This document shows positions 34,263-47,600 of a stretch of DNA of 64,000 nt, piece by piece. Source of the DNA: Neoconidiobolus thromboides FSU 785 (taxonomy: Eukaryota > Entomophthoromycota > Entomophthoromycetes > Entomophthorales > Neoconidiobolaceae); NCBI GenBank assembly GCA_025603075.1, contig MU626365.1:1-64000 (forward strand), written 5' to 3'. Under the pieces are notes generated by a model. That model did not search any database. It had not been told where the DNA came from and saw only the letters and a list, made by a program, of their open reading frames with translations. Each line of letters begins with the position of its first letter. Within the stretch, counting starts at the first letter, position 1. The translations under genes and the position numbers were made by a program.

Positions 34263-35815
34263 ATGGAAGATAATAGTTATAATAAACTACCAACAACTAT
34301 CGATACAGTCATTATAGGAAATGGACCAAGTTCAATATTTTTATCTTATCTATTAAGCGGATTTGAAGCTTATTACAAACCAATTAAACAAACAAATAGA
34401 TACATTGATGATATTAATCCACAACTATTATCTCAGCTTTTGAAATACCAAGATGTTCCATTATTTAATACACAACAAAGCTTACTTGAGTTAACTAATA
34501 TAGCAACGAATTATTTTGTAGATAATAATAACAATAATAATCCATTATCTAGTATGTTAGATTTTTTATTACATCCTATGGCGGATATGGAGCCTGAGTT
34601 TCCGGAAATGATACATTGGAAAAAGAAAAAATCAGACAAAGTCGACCATATTGTATTAGGAAAAGGACAAATTGGCGGAGTTTGGGGAGAATTAAATTAC
34701 TCTAATATGAAAGCTTTAAGGTGATTAGCTCTCTATAAACTTATTTATTCATTTAACTTATAAACTTTAGTATTCATCCTTTCCTTCAATTACCAGGGTT
34801 GAGCTTTGAAGAATATAGAAATAGGATGGACATGTTGGATAATGAAGATCGACCTATTCGGTCGGAAGTTTCTAGCTATTTTAAATATTATGTCCAATAT
34901 CATAGATTAGAAAATAATTTTAGAAATAATATCGAAGTAACTCAAGTTATTAATGTTAAAGATGTAATGAATTTTAAATATTGTCAATGTCACAATAATA
35001 ATAATAATAATGAAAAGTGTCCAAAATATGGAAACTATAATTATGTTATTAAAGGAATCATACGTAGTGAAAATAATCAAAAAATTGAGAAATTTCAAAT
35101 GTTATGTAAAAATGTAGTCATTGCTTCTGGAGTTTATAATCAGCCATTGAGTTTAAATATTCCTGGTTTATTAGATGAACGTGTTTTTTATAAAGTTAAT
35201 GAATTAAATAATCAGATTAATAATAATAATAATAATAATCAATTACCAGCATTAATAATAGGTAGTGGATTATCAGCAGCAGATGCTATATTAGAATTAA
35301 AAAAGAAAAATATACCAATTATACATTTTACATATTCATTACAACATTACAAAAACAAAAATAAAAAACATCCGTTAGCTAATTGTTGGAAAGAAGATTA
35401 TCCAGAATATTATTCTATTTATAAAACAATTAAAAATAATCAAGACAATAATAATATTGATAATAACTATCAATTATATCATGATATAACAATATTATCT
35501 ATGAAATATAATAATGATTCAATAGCTGTTAAATTTGTTAATAATAGTAACAAAGAATATGAAATTCAGGTTCAATTATGTGGTATCTTTATTGGATGGG
35601 AAAAAACGATACCTTATTTAAGTGGAAGATTATTGAATCAATTAGATGAAAATATAATCTCTAATTTAAAAACTAAAAGTAATCAACTTAATACTAAAGA
35701 TAACAATAGTCAATTACAAGGTATGTTTGCAATAGGTTCCATTGTTTCCTCCAATTTTATTCGACATTTATTAGTGTCTTGCTTAATTGCTAATGCTCAA
35801 ATAAGACAACATTAA
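34263..35815 (+). CDS. OSGIN-type FAD/NAD(P)-binding flavoprotein
   Basis: Two exons, 34263-34720 and 34771-35815, encode 500 residues. The acceptor at 34770 was chosen because it restores the frame and yields HPFLQLPGLSFEEY, equivalent to the MELPGLEFKDW block of animal OSGIN proteins (from memory). The N-terminal dinucleotide fold reads TVIIGNGPSSIFLSYLLSG, and LLHPMADMEPEFPEM and VLGKGQIGGVWGE are also OSGIN-like. A second Rossmann motif, LIIGSGLSAADAI, would bind NAD(P)H, as in flavin monooxygenases. OSGIN proteins are best known from animals as oxidative-stress-induced growth inhibitors; the substrate is uncertain. Asn runs (up to eight) are inserted at non-conserved loops. CASP follows 180 bp downstream on the same strand. 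Confidence 0.8.
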
Positions 35816-35995
35816 TTTATTACAATATGATTTTCTTTATTGCTTGTTTTATTGTTTTATTTATTGTTTAATTTTCTATCGTTAAAAATAAAAATGTTTT
35901 TTTAAACCAATGAAATTACTGATAATTTCATATTTATTTTTTATTCAATTCTTTTATTCTTTATTTTTGTTCCTTTTTATAAAAGACTTCAATAA

Positions 35996-38368
35996 ATGAG
36001 TAATAATCAAAATATATTGATTGATGCTATTAATCAAAATAGTTTAAAATGGAAAGGTAAATAATAACAATAATAATGATAATATATTTGTAACGATAAA
36101 GATAATAATAATATATTTATAATAACAATTTAATTTAGAATTTAATTTACAAAGTCAACAGCTGGATTTAGAAGAATACAATCAACAAATATTGGAAGAG
36201 AATGAGCAAGTCAAAAATTCACGTAAACAATTAGCCGAGAAAACAAAGGAATTTCGAAAATTAAGAGATGAAGAGAAGCTAATTCAATTAAAACAATTAT
36301 TAAAAGGATATCAAGAAGAGATAGATAATTTGACTAAAAAAAATAAAAGTAAAGAAAGTAAACTATTAACATTCTATCAACATATGCTAGAATTAACGGA
36401 TCCGGTACCTATTTTTAATAAAATTAATGAGGAATTAAAAGATAATTTAACGTTGAAGAGACAAGCTGATGAATATAAAAAAAAGAATGAAGAGTTAAGT
36501 CTTGAATTGACATTAGAAAAGAAAAAACAAGGGGAATTTGATACCATCCTTATTAATCAAATAGCTCAAAAAGAATATTCTTTGAAAAGTGAAATGGAAA
36601 TTCAACAACGGGAGCATCTACTAAAAGAAAGTGAAATGAAAAAAGAAATTGATAATTTAAATCAACAATTAAATTTCATAAATAAAAATCAAGCATTAAA
36701 ACAACAGCAATTAATTGAAAGTTTTAATATGGAAAACGAAAAAGCAGATAATCAAATGTCTCAACTAGAATTTATTATGAATCAAATGGAAGAAATTAAA
36801 GATCAAAATTATCAGTTAAGTAGGGAAAATGAAAACTTAAAGAAAACGTTGAATGAAAATAATAATGACATTAATAATAAAATTGAAAGGGAAGTAGTTA
36901 ATGGAGATAATACGATTATTGTTAAAGAATTAAATAATAAAATTGAAAATCAAGCTATTGAAATTAATAACTTAATTAAAGAAATTGAAAAACATCAATC
37001 ACAATTCAATAAAAATAAACAATTAAATGAGCAAAGCATTATTGAGTTGAAAGATCAATTGAATACGCAAGTAAGTAAATTAATGATATAATATAATAAT
37101 AATAATAATAAGATATTAATATTTTATATATAGATTCAACAAAATCAAAATTTAAGCGAAAAATTAAATTCAATGAAAGACTATGAACAAATTAAAAAAG
37201 AATTAAATTTATTAAAAGTAAGTATTGAGAAATAATTTCTACAAAACACTAATAACACATAATCTACTTAACATAGGACATTGAATTTCCGGAATATAAA
37301 GAAGACACAGACATGACTTCAAGTCCAACGGAAAATATTGATTCCAAAGAAGAAATATTACAGAAAATGGTAAAAAAACAACAACAATTACAAAATGAAT
37401 CAATAAAATATAAAAATGAATTAAAAAATCAAGAAAAAGAAAATCAAATAAACAAAGAATTAATAATACAAAAGGATGAATTGATTATACAAAAAGAGAA
37501 ATTGATAAAGAAATTAGAACAAGATTTAGTCACATTAAACAATCAAAATAATCAGAGTGATAATGATAATGATAAGGTAAAACGATTTTTTATAATCTTA
37601 TTTTAATAATATAATTATTCTTAATATTATCTTAGTCTAATCTTCCTTTGTCACCCACGATCAATAATAATAAAGAACATTTAATTCCTATTTTAAGTCA
37701 GCAACGAGACCGATATCGAAGTCGAAATATGGAACTAGAAGAAGAAATTCGAAAAATAATGGAACAAAAAAAAGAAATGGATTATCAATATCAAGAATTA
37801 AATTTAGAGAATATGAAATTATATGAACAAATTAAATATCAAAAACAATATAGTAATCAAGAAGGTAGTAAAAGCAGTGGAAATAGAGGGAATGATTATG
37901 CTATGATAGATATGCATGGAGTTAACAAAAAATATGACCAAATGTTAGATGATAGGGAAAATCCATTTGTTAAATTTAAGTTGAAGGTAAAATTATTATT
38001 ATTATTATTATTATACAATAGAATATAGAATATGGGGATATGTTTTTTTGTTTAAGAATTTTACTTATAGTCTTTTCACTCAAATAACGCTCAAAATAGA
38101 AAAAATATGAAACTAAAAAAAATACCCCCATATACTGAATACCTAAATATACAATAGAATAATAATATATTAATATATTTATTTAATCTAGGAAGAAAAT
38201 CGACGATATCAAACATTAAATAGTATGGATCGATTAGCATTATCAATTACCAAATTGTTTTTAACTAATTATATAACAAGAGCTATTTTATTATGTTATT
38301 TATTATGTTTACATGCTTTGATTTTAATTTTAATTTATAATTTTATTCAAATTAATGATGAAAAATAA
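35996..38368 (+). CDS. COY1: CASP/Coy1 golgin (CUX1 short-form homolog)
   Basis: Golgi tail-anchored coiled-coil protein that interacts with tethers and SNAREs in retrograde traffic. Six exons: 35996-36056, 36139-37070, 37134-37217, 37277-37576, 37636-37986 and 38192-38368, giving 634 residues (human CASP 678, yeast Coy1 679). Almost the whole protein is Gln/Lys/Glu/Asn-rich coiled coil. Family marks are DYEQIKKELNLLKDIEF at the exon 3-4 junction and LIPILSQQRDRYRSRNMELE in exon 5. NPFVKFKLKEENRRYQTLN precedes the C-terminal transmembrane anchor (about residues 601-625, rich in Leu/Ile with Tyr and His). Intron 5 is 205 nt, far longer than the others, because it contains an inverted-repeat element. 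Confidence 0.92.
38033..38130 (-). mobile_element. MITE-like element, reverse copy, inside CASP intron 5
   Basis: 98 bp from TGGGGATA to TACCCCCA with TA on both sides. The donor at 37987 and acceptor at 38191 stay intact, and removing the element would leave an intron of about 105 nt. Confidence 0.75.
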
Positions 38369-38432
38369 TAAATAAAGAAACTAAAATTGTTTATTTATAT
38401 CGTTATTATTATATTTTTATTAAATATTATTA

Positions 38433-40224
38433 TTATTCTTTCTTAATCTTTTGTTTCTTATTTTTTAATTTTGCTTTAATAATAGCCATAATAATTGGAG
38501 TAAACGTGGGCAACAATAAAGGCAAAAATAAGGCATAAGAATGGTCAAATGGGAAATATAAGACAGATATCATATCTTTATGAAAGAAAGCTAAATCAGC
38601 ATATTTGAAACTTTTTATAGAATTTAAAAATCCTAATTCTATGAAATTATTCTGAATATTTTGAAATGTAAATTGATGAAATTGTATAGCTTTTATAGCT
38701 AGATCAATAATCTTTTGTTTCACTGGCATATCTGGAATCGTTGGTATTAACTGTTGTAAACTTTGTATAGAATGATAAGATTTAGTTAAACAATAATTAA
38801 TCTTATTATATATAAATTGATGATAAGCTAAAGTGATTCCATATTGTTTATTAAATTGAATTAAATTAAAGAAATTTATTAATTGATATTGAATTGCTTT
38901 AGTTAGTTGTTGTTTATTAATTTCAGTATTTTTATTATTGTTCTGTTTATTTAACAAAGTAATACCACCCCATTGAGGAATTAAAATATTACTTTGTTTC
39001 GATTCAAAAGACATCGGATTGAATTTTTCATCTGGTAAATAAAATAAAAAATGAATTTCTGGATTTAAAGAAATTGAAGATTTTAAATCCCATTCTCCTG
39101 AATTTATAAAATGAGGTAACTGTTCATTGGTTATTATATAATAATCATTTGTTGGATCTAAGATAGGTGTTATTGTTAATGGGGCATAATATTGTATTTG
39201 TAAAGTTATATTGAAGCTGATATAAGGGGATAATAATTTCGTATAAGGAGTAAAATGTTCTTTTTGGTTGGAATTATAAGTATTATATTTATTAATAATA
39301 GTATTAAAATTACCTAATATTAATTTTTCCATTTCGATTAATAATTGATCATTCACTTTGTCTGGTGGATTACCATATAATAAGGTAAATGTTAATAAAT
39401 AATTATCATTGAAATTTAATGAGGTATTAACAGATGTATTCTAAATAATAATATTAAGTTATTAAACTAAAAACTAAAAACTAAAACTACTTCATTATTA
39501 TTATCCTGTAATAAAAAATTGGAAATTTTAGCAATGTGTTGTTTTATTAAATTTTGTAATTGTACTATATAAAAATAAATACTAATAGTAAATTGTAAAC
39601 AAATAATAATTTACCACTGCTAGTTTCCTTAGGTATTAAAAAAATCCAACTGGGTTGATCCAAAATATTGTAATTTTGATTATCCATATTATTTTTAATG
39701 ATAACTTTATCTTCATTAGTGTTAAATACTAATAAATTATATAAAAATCTTCTATTCTCTTGTTTCAATTGTATATATTTATTAATAATATCATGGACCT
39801 TAATATCATCTAAAATCATATTAAAACTTTCTTAATAAGAGATATAAAGCTGCAACTTACCTCCCACGTCTTTTTCATCAATGGTCACACTTTCCTTACT
39901 CTCATTAATAATTAATATATCAGTCCTATCACTTTTAATCTCTACTACTTTATCGAAAAAACCCACTACTTTCCATTCTAGTTTAAACTGGACTTCCTTT
40001 TCCAATTGTTCGAATTTATCTTTTGGAAAAGGTACCCTTTCCACTTTAGTCATAAAATACCATATATTCACTAAGGTAAAGGCCAATATGCTGAATAATA
40101 TAATATTGTATTTTTTGCTTTTTTCTGACAAAAAGGAAGTTAGTACTTATTGAAGGTTAAGAGTTAAAATCAATTAAAAAATACTTTGTCGTTGTAAATC
40201 AGGTGCTATTTCTTGAAGTTTCAT
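38433..40224 (-). CDS. GPI17: GPI transamidase subunit PIG-S/Gpi17
   Basis: Subunit of the ER complex that attaches GPI anchors to proteins. Five exons in transcript order: 40224-40185, 40124-39861, 39809-39615, 39564-39491 and 39440-38433, giving 526 residues (yeast Gpi17 534). The N-terminal membrane segment is NIILFSILAFTLVNIWYF (about residues 20-38), followed by VERVPFP, equivalent to the YRAPLP motif after the first helix of PIG-S. A long lumenal domain (SFNITLQIQYYAPL, LIPQWGGI) follows. A second transmembrane segment near the C-terminus (LFLPLLLPTFTPIIMAIIKA) ends in a basic cytosolic tail. The architecture of two terminal helices with a large lumenal domain is diagnostic. It converges on CASP with a 64-bp gap and diverges from RAD23. 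Confidence 0.88.
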
Positions 40225-40548
40225 TATTCAATTGAAAGTTGAAAATTGAAAATAAATTGAGTGATGTTGATTTTTTAAATATTTTGTAAGTTAAAATAAA
40301 CTGGGAGATAATTCTTGGATCGACCCAAAAGCAACCTATCTCTCTTATTAAAGCTATTTGATTGAGATGACGCCAATTTGAACTTGGTTACCAAGCAAAG
40401 CTGGTCAACTCAAGTAATCTGGAAATAAAAAACAAGGTTATGATTGGCTTAAAGGATATTTAAAAAAAAAATCTAGGATAGAAAATTTCAATGAGAATTT
40501 ATTAAAAAATTTTAAACTCAACTTTGATAACATTGAGAGAATTTCAAG
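40225..40548. promoter_or_regulatory. Divergent promoter region PIG-S / RAD23
   Basis: 324 bp between two start codons. No TATA box or proteasome-type element (GGTGGCAAA) is evident. Confidence 0.4.
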
Positions 40549-42083
40549 ATGCAAGTAAAATTTAAAGACTTAGGAATGAAAGAATTTCTGTTAGAATTAG
40601 AAGGCAGTATGAGTGTTTTAGAAACTAAACAATTGATTGAAAAAGAAAGAGGTTGTTCTGTAGAAGCTCAAAAATTGATTTATAAAGGTAAAGCAACTAT
40701 TTACTTTTTATAAAATAAAGATAAATCAAAATTTAATTTTATAGGGAAAATATTAAATGACACTGAAACCATTGAACAAAGCGGTATCAATGAACAAGGT
40801 TTTGTCGTTTTAATGGTTAAAAAAGTAAGTTCTTTTGTATAAAAAGTAAAAAAATTAATGCTTAATAAAATTATTTAAAAAGATGCCAAAATCAGTTTCA
40901 ACACCAGCAGTTAAACAAGAAACTAGTCAACCTCAAACTAAACCTGAACAAGAAATTAAAGCTGAATCAACTAACGAAACTTCAAGTAATATAAATATTA
41001 ACTCAACCACTGATATTTCAACAAATACTTCTAATACTAATATTAATGATAATTCTTTAGGTAAGATATTTTTTATATATTTTTAAAAAAAAAAGTTAAA
41101 TTAAAATAAATTAAATTAACTTAAATATTTAGTACTTGGAGAACAATTAGAAGGAATGATCAACAATTTCTTAGAAATGGGATTTGATAGAGAACAAATT
41201 GATCAAGCTATGCGTGCTGCTTTTAATAATCCAGAAAGAGCAGCAGAATATCTTTTAAATGTAAACAATTTTAATTTATAAACACTATAATATGCAATAT
41301 TAATTAACATTAGGGTATTCCTGATGAATTGATAGCTGATTTAACATCACAAAATAATGCAGCATCAAGTCAAGTTGGTGAAGAAGCATTATCCAGTGAT
41401 GCCAATACTACTAATGCTACTATTGGTGAAAATCTTAATCGTAAGAATCAATTATTAAACTAATTTTTATATTTTAAAAATATTAATAACTTTTTTAACA
41501 GAAAATTTATTTCAAGCAGCAGCTGAACAAGCCTCTCGAAATCATGGACAAAGAAGTTTTGATACTTTAATTGAATTACGTAATTCACCTCAATTAAGAG
41601 TGATTAGAGAAGCTGTTAGAGAAAATCCCTCCCTTATTCAACCTATTTTACAACAAATGGCACGATCCAATCCAGAGATACTTCATGTAAGAAGATTTAA
41701 TTATTTTTAAAGAGAATATTTTTGATTTATTGTATCAAAGCATATCCAAGAAAATCCAGAATTATTAGCTTTACTTTTGGAAGAAAATTTAGAAGACCTT
41801 GAAATTGTTGAAAATGAAGATGGTGAGCATGGCCAAGGTCAAAATCAACAATTGGCTCAACCTCATCAAATTACTATTACTCAAGAAGAAAATGAAGCTA
41901 TTTTAAGAGTAAGTTATTTTTATTTAATATATAAAATACAATATTAATTGATTAATTAATATCTATTTTTAGCTAGAAGCATTGGGATTTAATCGAGAAA
42001 GAGCTATACAAGCTTATTTTGTTTGTGATAAAAACGAAGAAATTGCAGCCAATTACTTGTTTGATAATCAAGATGAGGATTAA
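40549..42083 (+). CDS. RAD23: Rad23 UBL-UBA shuttle / nucleotide excision repair factor
   Basis: Delivers ubiquitinated proteins to the proteasome and stabilises Rad4/XPC in DNA repair. Eight exons: 40549-40687, 40745-40824, 40883-41060, 41133-41260, 41314-41440, 41502-41686, 41741-41908 and 41973-42083, giving 371 residues. Domains in order: ubiquitin-like domain (residues 1 to about 73, with [13 protein letters not shown] and LIYKGKILND), a Thr/Asn-rich linker, UBA1 ([20 protein letters not shown] followed by NGIP), the XPC-binding STI1-like domain ([20 protein letters not shown]), and UBA2 ([20 protein letters not shown] and AANYLFD) at the C-terminus. Order and length match Rad23 rather than ubiquilin. 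RPN2, a subunit of the proteasome lid-base it docks on, lies 2.6 kb away. Confidence 0.95.
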
Positions 42084-42735
42084 TTTTTAGCGTATCGACA
42101 GTTCTTTATTTTTTTAAAGAAATAGCTTTTTTTCTATTTTTATTAAAAAATTTAATTTTTTTATAAATTATCCTGTGGCTTTATTTTAATTTTGATGTTT
42201 TAGTTGAATTTAATTTTTGGTTGAGAATAGATGTTAGTAAACAAGTGACTAAGTAGTGGTGGATGATATAGCGTATAATTAATAGTAATATTAGTTCTTT
42301 TTTAATTAGTAATTGATAAATAAAATTTAATTTTAGGCTAATTTAATGAACTATTAATCATGAAGAAAAATTAGAGTCAATAGTTAATAATTTTAAAAAA
42401 ATTAAATTATTATAAAATAGAATAATTATTATAAAGTATATATTTTATTACAAAACCAGATAACTAGAAGTTGAGATCTTTAAGTTCCATATTATTTAAA
42501 ACTAAAATATAAATATAACATTATATAATATTTTGTTAGAAAGTGGTATAGATTATGTTAATTTATTCTAATGAATTATAAAATAGTTGGTTAAATATAA
42601 AAACAAGTGGACTTTTCTATTATGCTTTTTTGTCTGATTTATCTAAATATTCAAATATTCAACTTTTGTAAAAATAGCTAAGTTTTTGTTTTTTATATAT
42701 TTTTATTATTGGTTAGTTTTCAATTAAGGACAGAT
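42084..42735. other. Intergenic between RAD23 and tRNA-Lys
   Basis: No gene seen. Confidence 0.6.
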
Positions 42736-42808
42736 GCCTGATTAGCTCAGTCGGTAGAGCATGAGACTTTTAATCTCAGGGTCATGGGTTCGAGCCCCAT
42801 ATTAGGCT
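42736..42808 (+). tRNA. tRNA-Lys (anticodon TTT), copy 1
   Basis: Acceptor GCCTGAT/ATTAGGC, D arm GCTC/GAGC, anticodon loop CTTTTAA (TTT), B box GGTTCGAGCCC. No intron. Position 73 is T, unlike the G73 I would expect in eukaryotic tRNA-Lys. Identical to the copies at 48498 and 53350. Confidence 0.96.
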
Positions 42809-42980
42809 GATATCTATAAAATTAATTTTATTTTTGATTCATACATGGATTTGTATGCTAACAATGTTACTATAATTAGAAGATACAGTGACCAAACTTT
42901 AATAAAAAATAGTACGATTATTTTTTGTATTGAGATAAATACAAAATTAATCCTTTTTTTAGTTTAGTTCTTGATAAAAA

Positions 42981-44577
42981 ATGGAACCAATTTTATGCTC
43001 TAGCCCAGGAAAAATTATATTATTTGGTGAGCATGCCGTAGTATATGGAAAAGTAAGTCAAATGATTTCAAATAAATAAATAAGTATTTAGCAGTTATTT
43101 TTATTTTAATAGAAAGCTATAGCAGGTAGTATTGATTTAAGAACATATGGACTATTGTTAGGAGATGATGGAATTCAAATAAATTGTCCGGATATTAATT
43201 TAAATCTTAAAGTTAAATTGAATGAATTGCCTTGGTCTCAATTTGAAAGTTATAAAAAGTTATTTAATTTGAATACTATCATAGAAGATGATAACATAGA
43301 ACAAGATATTTTTTTTAGTTTAGGTAAATCAAGTTTATTTTTCATATGGTATAGAATAAAATAAGTTCTATTTTACATTAGTGGACAAAATTACGATTGA
43401 TCCAACAGAGATTGAAAGTTTATTCCAAAATTTGTTATTAAAAGAGTATAGTTTAAGTCAACGTTCAGCTGTTATATGTTTTTATTTTTTAATTACACTT
43501 GTATTTGATTTTAGCGAAGTTCAAAAGTAAATTAAGTTTGTTATAAGTTTATTTCATACTAACCTTAATATAAAGTAATGGCTTTAAAATTCAGATTAAT
43601 TCTAGAATACCAGTAGGTGCAGGCTTAGGTTCCAGTGCTTCTTTTTCAGTTACATTATGTACTTTATTATTAAGTAAAAAATGGAAGAAAATTCAATCAT
43701 TAAATGAAACTATGAAATATTTAATCAATAAAATTAGTTTTTTATTAGAAAAAATAATTCATGGTAATCCGTCGGGATTAGATAATACTGTCTCTTGTTA
43801 TGGTGGCTTTTTATCTTTTAAAAATTTAAAGTTTGAGAATTTAAAATGGTAATTATTTTTAATATAAGTTTAAATAGATTTATTTAATTATTATTTTTTA
43901 AGTAGTTCAAATCAATTTAATATACTAATAAGTAATACTAAAATACCAAGAAATACTAAAATTTTAGTACAAAATGTATTCAAATTATATCAAAAAGTAA
44001 GTTTATTTACTTTCTTCACTTTGTTTATTAATAATAATTTCATAGTATCCATCGATTATTCAACCTATTTTGGATAGTATAGATAATATTTCTAATACTT
44101 TTGAAAAGTTATTAAAAGAATCAAATAATAATAATGATAATATAAATCAACAATTAAAAGTAACTTAAAATAATTATTAATAATCATTTATATTTATTTA
44201 TTTTAATTTAGGACTTAATACCAATTAATCAACAGTTATTAAAAATATTAACCGTATCACATGAACAAATTGAAAAAATTATTGAATTAAGTCAATCTTT
44301 TGATATTGTTACTAAATTAACAGGTGCTGGTGGTGGGGGTTGCACAATTTCTATATTAGATGATAATTCAACTAATAATAATAAATTAATTGATTCATTG
44401 ATTCAAAACAATATTGATGTTTATCCTACTACTTTAGCTGGTAAAGGAGTTACATTTCATTGTTTAAATGGTATTTGATTTACTTATTTATAATTAAATA
44501 TACCTTAATTCTATTTTATTTTAGATAATACAATGAATATAATCAATTATTATAATCAATTAATTAATAAAATCTAA
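42981..44577 (+). CDS. ERG12: Mevalonate kinase
   Basis: Phosphorylates mevalonate with ATP in the isoprenoid/sterol pathway (GHMP kinase family). Eight exons: 42981-43052, 43113-43323, 43382-43526, 43576-43848, 43903-43996, 44046-44159, 44212-44470 and 44525-44577, giving 406 residues (human 396, yeast 443). Motif 1 is SSPGKIILFGEHAVVYG at the N-terminus. The ATP-binding loop is IPVGAGLGSSASFSVTLCT, followed by GNPSGLDNTVSCYGG and the C-terminal LTGAGGGGCTISI. The acceptor of intron 3 (43575) was chosen because it alone keeps the frame into FKIQINSRIPVGAG. Introns average about 53 nt. The gene ends 76 bp from convergent RPN2. Confidence 0.95.
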
Positions 44578-44653
44578 GTATTAAAATTTCAATTAAATCA
44601 AATATATTATTTTTTTAAATCTTTATTTTGTTTTATAATAATATTAATAATAA

Positions 44654-47600
44654 TTAATCAAATTGAAATTCAAATGGTTTTGGTGGCTCATTATTATTAT
44701 TGTTATTATTACTATTACTAGTAGTAGCAGTAGTATTCTGAGTATTAGTATTAGTATTATCTACTACGTCCGTTGGTGAAGATTTATCCTCATCTTCTTC
44801 ATCTAATTAATAAAAACATTTATTAATATTTATTGTAGAATAAAATAAAACATTTTAATTTGATTTAATTTACCTGGATAAAGAAATTCTTCTTCTTCTG
44901 AATCGGATTGATGAACATCATTGAGTACAACAATACCAGTACAATTTTTCTGTTAAAAATAAAAATTAATAAATTAATAAATTTAACTTCATTAATAATA
45001 ATTTACCTGCTTAATTGGGAAGTATCTACCATCCACAGGGAAGAAAAGATATTTAGCTTGAGATGGTAATACTCTTTGCATATTACCAACTGAGTCAAAT
45101 TCAGCTTCAATTTCTTTCTCTTCTTCAATAACATTGATTTTTTCTTTTTCTTCTAATTCATTTTCTTTGACTTCACTTTCTTCTACATTTTCACGCTTTT
45201 TCTTATTACGGCTCTTATATTTAGCAGTAGAAAGTACTGCACTTGGTACTTTTTCAGTTACACTTTCTTGTTGAGCTACCTTAGCTTTACTTGGATAAGC
45301 AAATAAAGAGGGTCGCGCTCTAGAAACAAAATCAAATTTAGGTGCCTAAAATAGAATTATATAAATTATATAAAATTATTAATATATTATTTACTTTAAT
45401 TTCAGAATTAACTCCAATAAAAGTAGTTGGCATAAAACATAAACTCACAAAATGAGTGAATGGGAACCAATACCAAAATTGGGTAAAGATAGCCATACCA
45501 GCAACTGCTGCACTATCAGTAAGTCCCATTTGATTTTGTAAAGATATTCTACAATTTCTACCACCTTGAAAAATAAAAAAATAAATCAAAATAGAAATAA
45601 ATTAAATTAAAATTATTTACCTGCATCAATTAAACCTTGTCCAATAGCTGCACCAAATTTAGTCATAGCAGATTCATGTTTATCAGCTACAGTAGCTTCA
45701 AGTAACTTACGTACTGAAGCTGTTCTGGTATTAGATGATTCATTATGTTGACATAGGATCATTGATAAAGCAATGAGTGCTCCTTGACGTACAAAATCAC
45801 TAGAATCTTTAGTCATCGGTTCTAAAATTTCAATAGCTTCCTATAAATTTAAATTAATTATATTATTACATTATTATATTATTATAATTACCATTAATCC
45901 AGTACCAGCACATGCAATACCTAAAGCTAGTGTAGCACCATAACGAACATGTGGATTATAACTTTCAGAAAGTAATTGAACAGCACGAGGTACTTTTGAT
46001 GGGTCTTTAAACATAATAAAACCAAGGCAAGTAACAGCTGCTTTACGAACATCATCATTGACATCGGATACAGCCACATGAAGTAATTTTTTAATAGCTA
46101 CATTTGAATTGGTACCACAATAAGCTAAACCAATGGTATACATACCACCATATCGAATGATATGATCTTGATCACCCATTAATTTTTCAATTAATACTTC
46201 TGCTTTATCTTCAGAACCATACATAATTAATGCAATTCCAATAGCAATTCCTCGTATAATTTTTTCATGTTGAGTTTCTTGTGCATATCTTAACATTTCT
46301 TCAACTGCAGATTCACTACCTGTACCTAATTTAACAAGTCCCATAGCCACTCCTGCTGCTTCTCCTGCTACTGCTGAATCTGTAAATAAGATTTTTTTAA
46401 GTTCTCCATAAAACTCTTCATTGTCCGTTCCCATAGCTGATACACCTAATCCTAAAGCGGCACCATGTTGAATAATTTCATCTTGAGAAGTTTTCATTAT
46501 ATTAAGAATATATTCTAAATCTTTAGTAAAATGATTGGAGTGAATAAGTCCCATAGCAAATAAGGAACCACCTTCTGAATAGGGTGATCCAGGTGCAGTT
46601 TCATTTGGAAGATATGGAGCAAGTACTGATTTCCAATTTTTAATATTACCCTAAAAATCAATATTAAATATTAATATAAATAATTAATAGTCCGATTTAC
46701 TTTATGCATAACACCAAGACCTGCAGTTGCTGAAAATTTAGACCAATTAGAAGCTCTAGATAACCATTCTAAATTTTGTCTTAAAAAATTATCACAGGTG
46801 GTACCAGCATTCATAAATGCATTTGCAAAAGATACAGCGGAATGATATAAAGAATTACGAGAATCTAAGCAAGTCTATAAAACCAAATTAAAATCATTAT
46901 TAATTAAAATTAATTTTAAAATTAAACTTACTCTTGTACTTTTCAAAATAGCTAAATCAGCTGCATTCGAAGTAGAAAGGAATTTAATTCGAAGTTCAGT
47001 AGGTAATTGACCATTTAAAATGGTAACTAATTGCTTAAACTAATAAAATGAATATACGTAACAACAGCCATATAAACACTGATTACCTTATTATTATTAT
47101 CTTCCATATCATCAGTTTGAACACTAGAAAATTGATCAGCTAATTGTTTTTTGAAATTTTGAGTAGCAGAAGATTCCACATCAAAAGCAATTTGTAAAGC
47201 AAATAAATATTTAATATCTTCTGAAGTGGACATTAAATGTTGAATTAAATCATAACAGCCTTTAACATCATCTAAATAAATATAACATTGAGCTACAGCT
47301 AAATAATCTGGTTGGGCTAAATTTTGGTACGAATTTTTAACCAAATTAATTGTCTAAAAAAATAAAACTTAAATTTTTGATTCATTCTATTTGTAATAAA
47401 TTTTACTTGAATACGAAACTCTTTATCTTCAACTAATTTTAGTGATATGTTTAGAATATATTCTAATAATTGAGCAGTTTCTCCTTCTTTAATAGCTCTT
47501 TCAACAATATCTAATCGGTGACTTTCAAGTGCAATACCAATAGCCTAAAAAAATCAATATAAACCATTTTGTATTTTAATAAATTGAAATTTACTTGTTT

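Noticed and set aside
39881-40153. 90-codon plus-strand frame
   Set aside because: Antisense to the second exon of PIG-S, whose splicing and domain layout are convincing.
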